A stretch of DNA of 64,000 bases from Catalinimonas alkaloidigena (GTDB taxonomy: Bacteria > Bacteroidota > Bacteroidia > Cytophagales > Flexibacteraceae): contig NZ_FNFO01000002.1 in the NCBI RefSeq assembly GCF_900100765.1, positions 558,001-622,000 of the forward strand, in the 5' to 3' direction. Positions 8,922 through 17,647 of the stretch are shown here, piece after piece. The notes under the pieces are model-generated. The model saw nothing but the letters and a program-made list of their open reading frames with translations. It was not told the DNA's origin and ran no database searches. Numbering within the stretch: the stretch's first letter is position 1; each line of letters opens with the position of its first letter. Both the position numbers and the translations under genes were made by a program.

Positions 8922-9938
8922 GTGAAAGCACGGATATCACTTGGAATCGGCCTCGCCTGCGTACTGGGCATCAGCGCGTGCTCTACGGAGTTGGACGTAA
9001 ACGCACCCGAACGCGAAATCATGGTGCTGTACGGGCTGCTAGATCCTGACGATTCGGTGCATTACGTGCGCGTAAACCGGGCGTATTTGCGCGAAGGCGA
9101 AGACGCGTTGCGGATTGCGCGGGAAGATCCTGAAGCGACCAACTACCCCGCCGAGGCGCTGGAAGTCGAGCTGATTCAAGTCACAGGCAGCACGCGGGTA
9201 ACGGTAAGCACCTTATCCCGGATGGTCGCGACCGAAAAAGACTCCGGTGCGTTTTATTACCCCGACCAAGTACTTTACGTCACGCCGCAGGCAGTTGCGT
9301 TACGTACCGACGAAGGTACCCGCTACGAAGTAGCCGTGCGCAACCTGATTAGTGGCCACGAAGCTTCGGCGGAAACCGACCTTGTGGCGCCGTTTGCCGT
9401 GCAGCGTCCCCTCTATATTCCGGGAAACAATACCAGCTTTGGGGCGGTGGCTATCGATCGGGAGGTCGAAGTGGCACTGACGCCTTCGGCCAACAGCACG
9501 ATTCACCAACTCACCCGCATCACGGTCCATTACACAGAGCGTTATTTTTCCGGCGATTCGGCCCGGCGCGTGTTGAAAGTCCCCGCCCTGTTCACCCTGA
9601 CGGGAGGAAGTGAGGAAGTCAACCGCTTGCTGCCGGAGGGATTTATTTTGGACGCCATCGGCACTACGCTCGACGTGTCGAACAACACACAAGTGCGCGA
9701 ACGCGTGTTCGGGCCCGTGGACTTCACGTTCTATGCGGGCAATCAAGCCTTAAGCGACTACATCGAGATCAACGACAACTTTTCGCCCCTTTCCCAAACC
9801 AAGCCGTTGTACACCAATGTGCAGAACGGCGTCGGCTTGCTAGCCTCGCGCCGCCGCCAGACCGTCAGCCCTGCCATCAGCGCGAACAGCCTGCAAGTAT
9901 TGCAAAACCGCTATCCGGACGTGAAAGTGGCACTGTAG
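8922..9938 (+). CDS. Hypothetical lipoprotein, DUF4249-like
   Basis: The start is a GTG at 8922, 10 bases after hemL. The protein (338 residues) has a lipoprotein signal, ISLGIGLACVLGISAC, with the cysteine followed by STELDVNAPERE. The layout of a short signal peptide followed by an acidic region and a predicted all-beta body resembles DUF4249 outer-membrane lipoproteins of Bacteroidota, but the match is by general appearance only. There is no adjacent TonB-dependent receptor, which is the usual neighbour of that family. Function unknown. Confidence 0.75.
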   Translation: MKARISLGIGLACVLGISACSTELDVNAPEREIMVLYGLLDPDDSVHYVRVNRAYLREGEDALRIAREDPEATNYPAEALEVELIQVTGSTRVTVSTLSRMVATEKDSGAFYYPDQVLYVTPQAVALRTDEGTRYEVAVRNLISGHEASAETDLVAPFAVQRPLYIPGNNTSFGAVAIDREVEVALTPSANSTIHQLTRITVHYTERYFSGDSARRVLKVPALFTLTGGSEEVNRLLPEGFILDAIGTTLDVSNNTQVRERVFGPVDFTFYAGNQALSDYIEINDNFSPLSQTKPLYTNVQNGVGLLASRRRQTVSPAISANSLQVLQNRYPDVKVAL

Positions 9939-10001
9939 GACAGATCCGTCATACTACAGCCGAGATTCCGTCAGGCTCTTCCCCCGAAATGACTTGTTGC
10001 G

Positions 10002-10052
10002 TGACAGAATGGCAGAAAAGGTCCGTTTCTGGACTCGTGGCATAACCCTTGT
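10002..10052 (+). promoter_or_regulatory. Sigma-54-like promoter with upstream inverted repeat before dnaK
   Basis: TGGCA at 10038-10042 and TTGT at 10049-10052 have the -24/-12 spacing expected of a sigma-54 promoter (consensus TGGCAC then TTGC). About 30 bases upstream is TGACA-N3-TGGCA (10002-10014), an imperfect inverted repeat that could bind an activator or heat-shock regulator. Initiation would fall about 45-50 bases before the dnaK ATG. No CIRCE operator is present. This is inferred by eye only. Confidence 0.4.
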
Positions 10053-10112
10053 TCAATAGGTCGTCGTAAAGCATTACGGAATTCGACCTAAACCTTAAAA
10101 TAAAGTTTTGAC

Positions 10113-12035
10113 ATGGGAAAAATAATTGGAATTGACTTGGGTACGACCAACTCGTGCGTTGCCGTGATGGAAGGGAACGAACCAGTGGTGATTCCCAACA
10201 ACGAGGGTCAGCGGACCACGGCGTCGATTGTTGCCTTCATGGACAACGGCGAGCGCAAAGTGGGTGCCCCGGCCAAGCGTCAGGCGATCACGAACCCCAA
10301 AAATACCGTGCAGTCGATCAAACGGTTCATGGGGAAAAAATATACTGAAACCCAGAACGAGATCAGCACGGTAGCCTACACCGTTGAGAAAGGCCCCAAC
10401 GATACACCTCGGGTGAAAATCGGTGATCGGCTCTACTCTCCTCAGGAAATTTCGGCGATGATCCTTCAGAAAATGAAGTCGACGGCGGAAGATTACCTGG
10501 GCACTACGGTAACAGAAGCGGTCATCACCGTACCGGCTTACTTTAACGATGCCGAGCGTCAGGCCACCAAAGAAGCTGGTCAGATTGCCGGTTTGGATGT
10601 GAAGCGTATCATCAACGAGCCTACGGCGGCTGCGTTGGCGTATGGTCTCGATAAAAAAGATCAGGATGTTAAAATCGCGGTCTTTGACCTGGGTGGCGGT
10701 ACGTTCGATATCTCCATCCTGGAGCTGGGCGAGGGCGTGTTCGAAGTAAAATCGACCGACGGTGATACCCACCTGGGTGGTGACGACTTTGATCAGGTGA
10801 TCATCAACTGGCTGGCAGAAGAGTTTCTGAAAGACGAGCGCATTGACCTGCGGAAAGATCCGATGGCGTTGCAACGCCTGAAAGAAGCCGCCGAGAAAGC
10901 AAAGATCGAGCTCTCTTCGTCGACCCAAACGGAAATCAACCTGCCGTACATCATGCCGGTAGATGGCATTCCGAAGCACCTGGTGCGTACCCTGACGCGC
11001 TCGAAGTTCGAGCAACTGGCCGATAGCCTGATTCAGCGCACGCTGGAGCCTTGCCGTCGCGCTATGAAAAACGCGGGGTATACCAACAGCGACATCGACG
11101 AAGTAATCCTGGTAGGCGGTTCTACCCGTATCCCCCGCATTCAGGAAGAAGTTGAGAAGTTTTTCGGCAAGAAGCCTTCGAAAGGTGTGAACCCTGACGA
11201 AGTTGTGGCCGTGGGTGCCGCCATCCAAGGTGGGGTCCTGACCGGCGAAGTGAAAGATGTGCTTCTGCTGGACGTAACGCCGCTGTCACTGGGCATTGAA
11301 ACCATGGGTGGTGTCTCGACCAAGTTGATCGAATCCAACACGACGATTCCTACCAAGAAATCGGAAGTGTTCTCGACCGCCTCGGATAACCAGCCTTCGG
11401 TAGAGATCCACGTATTGCAGGGCGAACGTCCCATGGCGAAAGACAACCGGACCATCGGCCGATTCCACCTCGACGGAATTCCGCCAGCCCCGCGTGGCGT
11501 ACCGCAAATCGAAGTCACGTTCGACATTGATGCCAACGGTATTCTGAACGTTTCGGCGCGCGACAAAGGCACCGGCAAAGAGCAGAAGATCCGCATCGAA
11601 GCTTCCTCGGGTCTGTCGCAGGAAGAAATCGAACGCATGCGCAACGAAGCCAAAGCGAACGAAGAAGCCGACCGTCAGGAACGCGAAAAGATCGAGAAGC
11701 TGAATCAGGCGGATTCGATGGTGTTCCAGACCGAAAAGCAGTTGAAGGAATACGGCGACAAACTGTCGGACGCCAACCGTACGGCCATTCAGTCGGCGTT
11801 GGATAACCTGCGCAACGCCCATTCTTCGCAGAATTTGGAAGAAGTCGACAGCGCGTTAGCCGCCCTGAATCAAGCTTGGCAGAATGCCTCGCAAGACCTG
11901 TACAATGCACAGCAGGCGGGTGGTGCCGAAGGTGCTGCACCGGGAGCGGATGCAGGCCAAGCCGCCGGAAACGGTGCCGCCAGTGACGTGACGGATGTCG
12001 ATTACGAAGAAGTAGACGGTAGTAAAAACAAATAA
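10113..12035 (+). CDS. dnaK: Chaperone DnaK (Hsp70)
   Basis: DnaK is the cytosolic Hsp70 that binds exposed hydrophobic segments under ATP control with DnaJ and GrpE. The 640-residue length is normal. It begins [21 protein letters not shown] (phosphate loop 1), has [16 protein letters not shown] and [11 protein letters not shown] in the nucleotide-binding domain, the linker [12 protein letters not shown] at about residue 388, a substrate-binding beta domain, and a helical lid ending in a Gly/Ala-rich tail and [10 protein letters not shown]. No grpE or dnaJ lies next to it, so it is a stand-alone transcription unit with a possible sigma-54-type promoter upstream and a strong terminator downstream (12057-12090). 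Confidence 0.99.
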   Translation: MGKIIGIDLGTTNSCVAVMEGNEPVVIPNNEGQRTTASIVAFMDNGERKVGAPAKRQAITNPKNTVQSIKRFMGKKYTETQNEISTVAYTVEKGPNDTPRVKIGDRLYSPQEISAMILQKMKSTAEDYLGTTVTEAVITVPAYFNDAERQATKEAGQIAGLDVKRIINEPTAAALAYGLDKKDQDVKIAVFDLGGGTFDISILELGEGVFEVKSTDGDTHLGGDDFDQVIINWLAEEFLKDERIDLRKDPMALQRLKEAAEKAKIELSSSTQTEINLPYIMPVDGIPKHLVRTLTRSKFEQLADSLIQRTLEPCRRAMKNAGYTNSDIDEVILVGGSTRIPRIQEEVEKFFGKKPSKGVNPDEVVAVGAAIQGGVLTGEVKDVLLLDVTPLSLGIETMGGVSTKLIESNTTIPTKKSEVFSTASDNQPSVEIHVLQGERPMAKDNRTIGRFHLDGIPPAPRGVPQIEVTFDIDANGILNVSARDKGTGKEQKIRIEASSGLSQEEIERMRNEAKANEEADRQEREKIEKLNQADSMVFQTEKQLKEYGDKLSDANRTAIQSALDNLRNAHSSQNLEEVDSALAALNQAWQNASQDLYNAQQAGGAEGAAPGADAGQAAGNGAASDVTDVDYEEVDGSKNK

Positions 12036-12056
12036 GGCGACACGCCTCTTTTATAG

Positions 12057-12090
12057 AAAAAGCCCGGAAGCAATTCCGGGCTTTTTTGTT
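12057..12090 (+). terminator. Intrinsic terminator of dnaK
   Basis: AAAAAGCCCGGAA, a GCAA loop and TTCCGGGCTTTTTT form a long GC-rich hairpin followed by a T tract, 22 bases after the dnaK stop. Confidence 0.9.
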
Positions 12091-12110
12091 TGTAATCCAC
12101 GTGCAAAGGA

Positions 12111-12137
12111 AAAGCCCGATTGCTCAGGTCGGGCTTT
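12111..12137. terminator. Second terminator-like hairpin after dnaK
   Basis: AAAGCCCGA (12111-12119) pairs perfectly with TCGGGCTTT (12129-12137) around a 9-base loop. Short A and T flanks suggest a weaker or bidirectional terminator backing up the first. Confidence 0.6.
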
Positions 12138-12565
12138 GGTACTGTATGAAGCAATTTGCTAGCCTTGGGGATTAAGCCGCGGCTTATGGATTGTGAAACG
12201 ATTTGCATGACAAATATAGAGTGAGAACGATGAATAATAAAACTTTATCAGAAAATAGTGTAACTATATTGATGCTTTGTGAGTTAATCATTTGATAATC
12301 AAATGCTTGAAAGATGATTTTTATTTGAAAAATTTATATAAAATAGTAGATATTTGGATGGTCGCGCGTTTCCGTGTTACGTATAAAATGTTATTCGCCC
12401 GAAAGCTCGACTGCCACATTCGCATTTTATCTGTCGATTTTCCACGAATATTTAAAAGTGTCGTAAGGAGGTAATTATATTTTTTACCATATTACCTCTG
12501 TGTTGTCAGATGGTAGAGGGGACCCCTTGGCTCGTCTGCCGTGAAATCACATAAAATTAATTACT
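12138..12565. other. AT-rich intergenic region with two hairpins before the NMT1-like gene
   Basis: No convincing gene is seen in this stretch; a 60-codon open frame at 12292-12474 has no family resemblance and an unusual composition. The region holds an inverted repeat GAGGTAAT (12468-12475) / ATTACCTC (12491-12498), and a GC-rich hairpin around 12507-12538 (CAGA and AGAGGGG pairing with CCCCTT and TCTG) 28 bases before the downstream ATG. It does not match the TPP riboswitch core. Confidence 0.5.
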
Positions 12566-13531
12566 ATGTATCTTAGTGTAGCACTCGATTGGACCCCTAA
12601 CATCAGCCACGCTGGCTTCTTCATCGCGCAGGCCAAGGGATATTATACGGAAGAGAACTTGTCGCCAAGTTTTCGGTCACCTGCAGACGACGACTACCGG
12701 ATTACGCCAGCCAAACGGGCAGCCCGCCGTGGAGTGAGTTTAGGGATTGCTCCTTCGGAGAGTGTGATCAGCTACAATACATTTTCGGAACCCGTGCCCC
12801 TGCGGGCGGTCGCCGCACTGATGCAGACCGATACCAGCGCCATTGTTACTCTGAAGTCGAGTGGCATTGCCCGTCCCAGTCAGCTGGACGGAAAGGTCTA
12901 CGCTTCGTACGGAGCGCGTTTTGAAGAAGGCTTGGTAAAAGCCGTGGTGCGAAACGATGGCGGGGAGGGCAACCTCACAATTGTTCGCCCGGCGAAGTTG
13001 AGCATCTGGGAAGGAGTCATGAAAGGGAAAGCCGATGCCACCTGGATTTTCACACCCTGGGGAGGCGTTACTTCAGCCGATGCAGAGAAAGGGTTGAATT
13101 TCTTCCGGTTTCAGGACTATGGTGTGCCTTACGGCTATGCACCCGTACTGTTGACTCACGCGAGCACCATCGAACGCGAACGGGAAGCCTTGCAGACCTT
13201 CTTGGCCGCAACGGCACGTGGGTACCAGGATCTGACCAAAGATGATCCGACGCAGACAGCACGTCTCCTGGCCGAAACCGTGCGTTCGGGCGAATTCAAC
13301 AACATTGAATTAACGGCAAAGCGCGTACAGGCGCACCAACAAGCTTTCCTGGACGATGCCGGGCAATGGGGCGTGATGAAAGAAGAACGCTGGCAGCAGT
13401 TTGCCGACTGGCTTTTTGCCGAAGGCTTGGTGACCGACCTGCACGGCGTACGGATGGAGTCGTCCAAGCTCAACGTGCAGAGCATCTACACCAACGAACT
13501 TCTGGAAGCCATGCCCGCCGACCGTTCCTAA
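12566..13531 (+). CDS. NMT1/THI5-like domain protein without signal peptide
   Basis: The 321-residue protein starts MYLSVALDWTPNISHAGFFIA, the classic opening of NMT1/THI5-like and ThiY-type proteins that bind or make the pyrimidine moiety of thiamine. The fold is that of a type II periplasmic binding protein. The protein begins directly with the first strand and lacks any signal peptide, so it is probably cytosolic or exported by another route. No transporter permease or ATPase is adjacent. The eukaryotic THI5 suicide enzyme uses a histidine and a cysteine-rich CCCFC motif; I see no such cysteine cluster here. Role in pyrimidine or thiamine metabolism is inferred from the family only. A strong terminator follows at 13553. 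Confidence 0.8.
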   Translation: MYLSVALDWTPNISHAGFFIAQAKGYYTEENLSPSFRSPADDDYRITPAKRAARRGVSLGIAPSESVISYNTFSEPVPLRAVAALMQTDTSAIVTLKSSGIARPSQLDGKVYASYGARFEEGLVKAVVRNDGGEGNLTIVRPAKLSIWEGVMKGKADATWIFTPWGGVTSADAEKGLNFFRFQDYGVPYGYAPVLLTHASTIEREREALQTFLAATARGYQDLTKDDPTQTARLLAETVRSGEFNNIELTAKRVQAHQQAFLDDAGQWGVMKEERWQQFADWLFAEGLVTDLHGVRMESSKLNVQSIYTNELLEAMPADRS

Positions 13532-13552
13532 GCAAGCGATACTTTAGACTAT

Positions 13553-13596
13553 AAGCCCCCGCCTTCTTCTACTAGAGAGGGCGGGGGTTTGTTTTT
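13553..13596 (+). terminator. Intrinsic terminator after the NMT1-like gene
   Basis: AAGCCCCCGCC pairs with GGCGGGGGTTT across a loop of about 15 bases and is followed by GTTTTT, 20 bases past the stop codon. Confidence 0.9.
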
Positions 13597-13801
13597 AGTG
13601 ACCTGCCTGAAGACCCCAGCGCTGACATTAGCCTGTAGCGACTACCACGGCTTTACGAAAAGCGATACGTACTGACGCCAAAATGCCAAATAAAATGTGC
13701 ACAAGCGTGCAAAGGTTTGAATTAGGGTTTTGAGCGATTATGCAAAAAATTGTTTTATGTGTTTTGATATTCGTGATAAATTATTGCTATAATTGTGTAA
13801 G

Positions 13802-13946
13802 TGGTAGAATAATTCACTTGTTTTAGCCCTGGCAATTCGCCAGAGAAAAGTTGGCCTTGGGGGGCCAAGCCAGAACAAGGAGGTATTTTATTACTCAGGT
13901 TGTTTGGTGTAGAGGACTCCGCGGGGGCGGAGTCCTTTCTTTTTTT
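13802..13946 (+). ncRNA. Candidate structured RNA or leader with three-way junction and terminator
   Basis: No open frame explains this stretch. An eight-pair helix CTTGTTTT (13817-13824) / AGAACAAG (13872-13879) encloses two perfect hairpins: CTGGC-GCCAG (13829-13843) and TTGGCC-GGCCAA (13851-13868). About 30 bases later a strong intrinsic terminator, AGGACTCCGC (13913-13922) with GCGGAGTCCT plus a T run, ends the unit. A promoter-like TTTTG (13762-13766) and TATAATTG (13788-13795) lie upstream at about the right spacing, which would start the RNA near 13802. The terminator sits 58 bases before the DUF2721 start, so the element is either an independent small RNA or a terminating leader of that gene. 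I could not match it to a known riboswitch. Confidence 0.42.
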
Positions 13947-14003
13947 AAGGAGGTTACCAACCCGCTTTTCGATTACGGTTCTACTAACTTTAAAAGCAAA
14001 AAC

Positions 14004-14405
14004 ATGGCGTTGACCCTAACGACCCCAGCCTTGCTTTTTCCGGCCCTTTCGCTCTTGTTGTTAGCGTATACCAACCGATTCCTGACCATCGCAACGCTCA
14101 TCCGAGGATTGCACTCGCAATACCGCGACGATCCCAGTCAGCGCATTTTATTGCAGATTAAAAACCTACGTTTGCGGGTGCGTCTGATCCGCGACATGCA
14201 GTTTCTGGGCATCATGAGTTTGCTACTCTGCGTGCTGTGCATGTTCATGCTGTTTAAAGAATGGCTCCTGGCGGCCAGGTATACCTTCGCTGTCAGTCTG
14301 ATGCTCATGATTGGCTCATTGGCCGTCTCGGCCTGGGAAATCTACATTTCGGTGCAGGCCATTTCCATTGAACTCAGTAGTCTGGAAGATCAGTCACCGA
14401 AATAG
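14004..14405 (+). CDS. DUF2721 family inner-membrane protein
   Basis: I start at the ATG at 14004, giving 133 residues (MALTLTTPALLFPALSLLLLAYTNRFLTIA), because the upstream part of the open frame runs through the terminator at 13913-13946. Three hydrophobic segments (PALLFPALSLLLLAYT, GIMSLLLCVLCMFMLF and FAVSLMLMIGSLAVSAWEI) are separated by a basic cytoplasmic loop with LRVRLIRDMQ, which is the DUF2721 layout. The function of the family is unknown. The terminator directly upstream raises the possibility of control by premature termination. Confidence 0.85.
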   Translation: MALTLTTPALLFPALSLLLLAYTNRFLTIATLIRGLHSQYRDDPSQRILLQIKNLRLRVRLIRDMQFLGIMSLLLCVLCMFMLFKEWLLAARYTFAVSLMLMIGSLAVSAWEIYISVQAISIELSSLEDQSPK

Positions 14406-14506
14406 TACGGTCATCTGTTCGTTAGGAAAGTGCGTATAGGCAAAGGAGGTACACCCCGGTAGTCTTTTAATTCTGTGTATCTTACCGTAACCTAGGGCAT
14501 ACTGCC

Positions 14507-15511
14507 ATGAAAAAACAACTCACCTATTTCTTTACTGCCCTCGCTGTGTTGGTCCTGGCGGCCTTCTTCCTGTTTGTGTTCAATCAGATCATGCAGGTAT
14601 ATCAGTATGCCAGTGTCTTGCACCCGATTTTTGGGCAGGTGGTGCTCTGGACGCTGTCGGCGCTGTTTCTGGTGTTGTTAACAATTCCGGTGCTGCTCTA
14701 TTACCGTTTGCCTCAGTCGCTGCCGGTGCCCGAAACCGAAGAAGAACGCGCCGCGCACATGCTCCGTTTGGGGAAACGCCTGGCACGCAATCGGTTGCTG
14801 CTGGAAGAGAAGCTGACGTTTCAGACCGACGATGATTTTACGCGCGCTTATGCGCTCTTGGATGCGAAGGCCAACGAGGTGATTATCCGGACCGCCAAAG
14901 GGGTGTTTCTGACCACGGCCGTTTCACAGAACGGGAAGCTCGACGCGCTGACCGTGTTGATCACGCAAACCAAAATGGTGTGGGATCTGGCCCATATCTA
15001 CTACCAGCGCCCGGCACCCCGCGATTTTCTGCGGATGTATTCCAACGTCGCAGCGGCGACTTTCTTCGCCGCGCAACTGGAGGACATGGACGTGTCCGAG
15101 CACGTGGAGCCTGTGGTCGGGACGCTGTTGCAAAGTTCAGCGCTGAAGTCGGTACCCTTGCTGGGAACTGCCACCAACATCATTATGGATTCGCTGCTGG
15201 AAGGAACCGTCAACGCTTACCTGACCTTGCGGGTCGGCGTCGTTACCAAACGCTACTGCGGTGCACCCGACCATTTTGTGCCGAGCCGGGCACGCAAGGC
15301 TGCGTATGCCGAAGCGGCGGGCATGTTGCGCCGTCTGGTGGTAGAATCATCAGGACAGGTGATTGCCTCGATGGCCAAAGCTACCCGGCGCGCCGGGACC
15401 AATACAGTGAAATCGGGTATCCGGGCCGTGGGGAAAGCGACCGGTACCGTCAAATCAGGTTTTACCAATCTTTTTCGTTCTACATCTGCCGATACTGAAG
15501 GAGCTGAATAA
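14507..15511 (+). CDS. DUF697 (YcjF-like) membrane protein
   Basis: The 334-residue protein has two N-terminal transmembrane helices (YFFTALAVLVLAAFFLFVF and GQVVLWTLSALFLVLLTIPVLLYY) followed by a soluble part. The segment LDALTVLITQTKMVWDLAHIYYQRP and VPLLGTATNIIMDSLLEGTVNAYLTLRVG match the DUF697/YcjF family, whose members are found with YcjX-like GTPases. No GTPase partner is nearby. The C-terminus is a basic, glycine- and threonine-rich tail. The next gene starts one base after its stop, so the pair is probably co-transcribed. Biochemical role unknown. Confidence 0.82.
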   Translation: MKKQLTYFFTALAVLVLAAFFLFVFNQIMQVYQYASVLHPIFGQVVLWTLSALFLVLLTIPVLLYYRLPQSLPVPETEEERAAHMLRLGKRLARNRLLLEEKLTFQTDDDFTRAYALLDAKANEVIIRTAKGVFLTTAVSQNGKLDALTVLITQTKMVWDLAHIYYQRPAPRDFLRMYSNVAAATFFAAQLEDMDVSEHVEPVVGTLLQSSALKSVPLLGTATNIIMDSLLEGTVNAYLTLRVGVVTKRYCGAPDHFVPSRARKAAYAEAAGMLRRLVVESSGQVIASMAKATRRAGTNTVKSGIRAVGKATGTVKSGFTNLFRSTSADTEGAE

Positions 15512-15512
15512 T

Positions 15513-16109
15513 ATGCGCATGATCACCTTTTTGGGCCTGATGGCCTTCTTCTTCTCTACCGACAATGCATCAGGACAGCAGTTGATCTACGACGTCGTCA
15601 AAGGCGACAAAGTCATCGGTCAGCTTCGTTCGAACCGCCACGGCGGGCCGGAGCAGGTGGCCTACCTGATGGAATCTACGGTGACCTTCCGGGTCATTTT
15701 CGAAGTGCAGGTAGACTACTTCCTGGAGTGCTCGTTCAAGGACGGTAAGCTGGTGAAGTCGGTCACCCGCAATCTGGTAAACGACGATGTCCGCAATCAG
15801 TCACAGGTTTTCTGGAACGGGAGTCAGTACAAAGTAGTATGCGACGACGACACCCGCATGCTGGATCACCCGGGCATTCGGCACAACATGGCATCGATCT
15901 ATTACGAAGAGCCGCAGCACATCACGCAGGTCTTTTCGGAACGGTACGGCGAGTTTCTGCCGCTGCGCAACGTCCGGGCGGGCCTCTACGAAATGACCCT
16001 GCCCGACGGGCAGGTAAACCTCTATCAGTACGAAGACGGAGTCTGCACCGAAGTAACCGTACAGAACCGCCTGGCTACCATCTATTTCCGGTTACGCGAG
16101 CGGTTGTAG
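15513..16109 (+). CDS. DUF6134-like exported protein
   Basis: The 198-residue product has a signal peptide (MITFLGLMAFFFSTDNASGQ) and then a beta-rich domain beginning LIYDVVKGDKVIGQL with FEVQVDYFLECSFKDGKLVKS and IRHNMASIYYEEP. This layout fits the DUF6134 family of periplasmic Bacteroidota proteins, whose function is unknown. The start lies one base after the DUF697 stop. It converges on mgsA with a gap of three bases. Confidence 0.8.
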   Translation: MRMITFLGLMAFFFSTDNASGQQLIYDVVKGDKVIGQLRSNRHGGPEQVAYLMESTVTFRVIFEVQVDYFLECSFKDGKLVKSVTRNLVNDDVRNQSQVFWNGSQYKVVCDDDTRMLDHPGIRHNMASIYYEEPQHITQVFSERYGEFLPLRNVRAGLYEMTLPDGQVNLYQYEDGVCTEVTVQNRLATIYFRLRERL

Positions 16110-16112
16110 CGA

Positions 16113-16559
16113 TTATTCGATCTGGATGGGACGCTGGCGGTAGGCATCGTAGTCCGGACGCGTGTCGGGCAGTTCTTGTTCGAGCAGCGGCGAGGCAAAG
16201 AGGTAATCGGCCGTGATACGGTTGCAGGCCATCGGAATATTCCAGACCACTGCCAGGCGCAACAACGCTTTGATGTCGGGATCGTGCGGCAGCGGCTCCA
16301 GCGGGTCCCAGAAAAAAACCAGAAAGTCGATGTCGCCCGTGGCAATCATCGCTCCAATCTGCTGATCGCCTCCCAGGGGGCCGCTCTGCAACTTGCGAAT
16401 GGGCAGCTTCAGGTGATCTTCCAGCAGGCGACCGGTGGTGCCGGTCGCAAAAAGATGGTGTCGGCTCAGAATTTCCCGGTGCTGCGAAGCCCAGTCCAGC
16501 AATGCGGATTTTTTGTGATCGTGCGCTACCAGCGCAATCTTTTTTGTGTACGTAGTCAT
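16113..16559 (-). CDS. mgsA: Methylglyoxal synthase MgsA
   Basis: MgsA converts dihydroxyacetone phosphate to methylglyoxal and phosphate, a bypass of lower glycolysis. The 148-residue protein is of normal length. It contains the phosphate-binding TGTTGRLLE, the catalytic-site stretch SGPLGGDQQIGAMI with the conserved aspartate, and FFWDPLEPLPHDPDIKALLRLAVVWNIPMACNRITADYL. No signal peptide. The J-domain gene lies directly upstream on the same strand with 12 bases between them. Confidence 0.97.
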   Translation of the reverse strand: MTTYTKKIALVAHDHKKSALLDWASQHREILSRHHLFATGTTGRLLEDHLKLPIRKLQSGPLGGDQQIGAMIATGDIDFLVFFWDPLEPLPHDPDIKALLRLAVVWNIPMACNRITADYLFASPLLEQELPDTRPDYDAYRQRPIQIE

Positions 16560-16571
16560 CTAAGGATCAAT

Positions 16572-17150
16572 TCAGTCCTTAAAGTACACATCCACTACGG
16601 ATTTTTTAAAGACGGAGGCATTACGAAAGATCCAAAACCCACCGACGGCGAAAGGCGTGCAGACCACTGCGGCCGGATACACCTCCTGATCGATGGCAAA
16701 CCCCACCAGCGGGAGCGAGGCAAACAAAAAGCCCAGCACGAAGCAGAGGAAGTAAGCCGCCCACGTAGAGATTTTGGCGGGAATGTAATACCAGCGCTGT
16801 TTCAGGTTCTCCCGAAACAACAGAAAATCCTGATAACGCTGACGCGCCTGTTCCTGACCACGGGCGCGCGCCACGATGATCCACTCGGCGTATTCGTACG
16901 GATCGGTCGGTGCCGAATAGACGTAGCGATATTTTTCGAAAGGAGAAACAGGTGGGTCGGGAATGAGGTACACTCGATTGCTAACAAGGTGTTCGTAGGC
17001 CTCCTGCAATGCGATGAATTGTTCCTGTGCGTTGGACGAAGCGTTCAGGTCAGGATGCAGCTGCATCACTTTCCGACGATACGCACGTCTGATGGTTTCC
17101 CGGTCGGCGCCTGCACTAACTCCCAGAATGTGATAGTACCGGTCACGCAT
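16572..17150 (-). CDS. J-domain protein with two membrane helices
   Basis: Residues 1-60 form a DnaJ J-domain: YYHILGVSAGADRETIRRAYRR, the HPD motif in KVMQLHPDLNA, and AQEQFIALQEAYEHL. The C-terminal half contains two hydrophobic segments (WAAYFLCFVLGFLFASLPLVGFAI and VVCTPFAVGGFWIF). There is no zinc-finger or substrate-binding region, so it is a class C (type III) J protein, probably anchoring DnaK activity at the inner membrane. It lies upstream of mgsA with 12 bases between. The client is unknown. Confidence 0.9.
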   Translation of the reverse strand: MRDRYYHILGVSAGADRETIRRAYRRKVMQLHPDLNASSNAQEQFIALQEAYEHLVSNRVYLIPDPPVSPFEKYRYVYSAPTDPYEYAEWIIVARARGQEQARQRYQDFLLFRENLKQRWYYIPAKISTWAAYFLCFVLGFLFASLPLVGFAIDQEVYPAAVVCTPFAVGGFWIFRNASVFKKSVVDVYFKD

Positions 17151-17647
17151 GAGTAAGTAGATTTATACCAAATTGGAAGAGATAGGTTAGAGTATTAGGT
17201 GTTATTTCTACGTTGCCCTACCCGCCTGCGTTGTCAGATCAGGCAACTAATTCACCTGAATTTACAAAAATATTCTCGCAACGTGATGAAATCTTACTCC
17301 ATTCCTACCGGGTTCTCGTGTAAGATTTACGTTTTTTCCCGGGATAAATTGTACAAACCAGACGGGTTATTTTTCCTAAGTCTCTTAAAATGAGTGTGGG
17401 ACTGTGAGTTGTTACCGAGGCTTTTGCCACTTTTTTTTGAAAAAATTACAACATCCAGATTCCGGTCGTGGTTGCTTTGGTAGATGTCTCAACCTCTTTC
17501 TAAAGGCGAAAATTGCGGCGTATGCAACACCGATCTTGGGTAGAATTAGGTAAAAATGATGCGCCGCCGCTCGGGCAGAATAGAGATTGTACACCGATTT
17601 TTTTAACTTGTATAACCAGCTTTTTTCCTTCAGAACTTCCTCCTCCC
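17151..17647. other. Intergenic region with no recognised feature
   Basis: I see no convincing gene, RNA or repeat in this 500-base stretch between the divergent J-domain and lectin genes. Short open frames here lack composition or motifs of real genes. It presumably holds the two promoters. Confidence 0.5.

Noticed and set aside
9939-10112. CIRCE operator upstream of dnaK
   Set aside because: I looked for the TTAGCACTC-N9-GAGTGCTAA pattern and found nothing resembling it.
10095-11228. Long minus-strand frames opposite dnaK
   Set aside because: Antisense shadows produced by GC-rich codon bias; the DnaK frame is unambiguous.
12292-12474. A 60-codon plus-strand open frame before the NMT1-like gene
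   Set aside because: No family resemblance, AT-rich with poor composition, no ribosome site; more likely part of a regulatory leader.
12468-12565. TPP riboswitch before the NMT1-like gene
   Set aside because: The hairpins present lack the conserved CTGAGA and ACCTGA-type core segments of the TPP aptamer.
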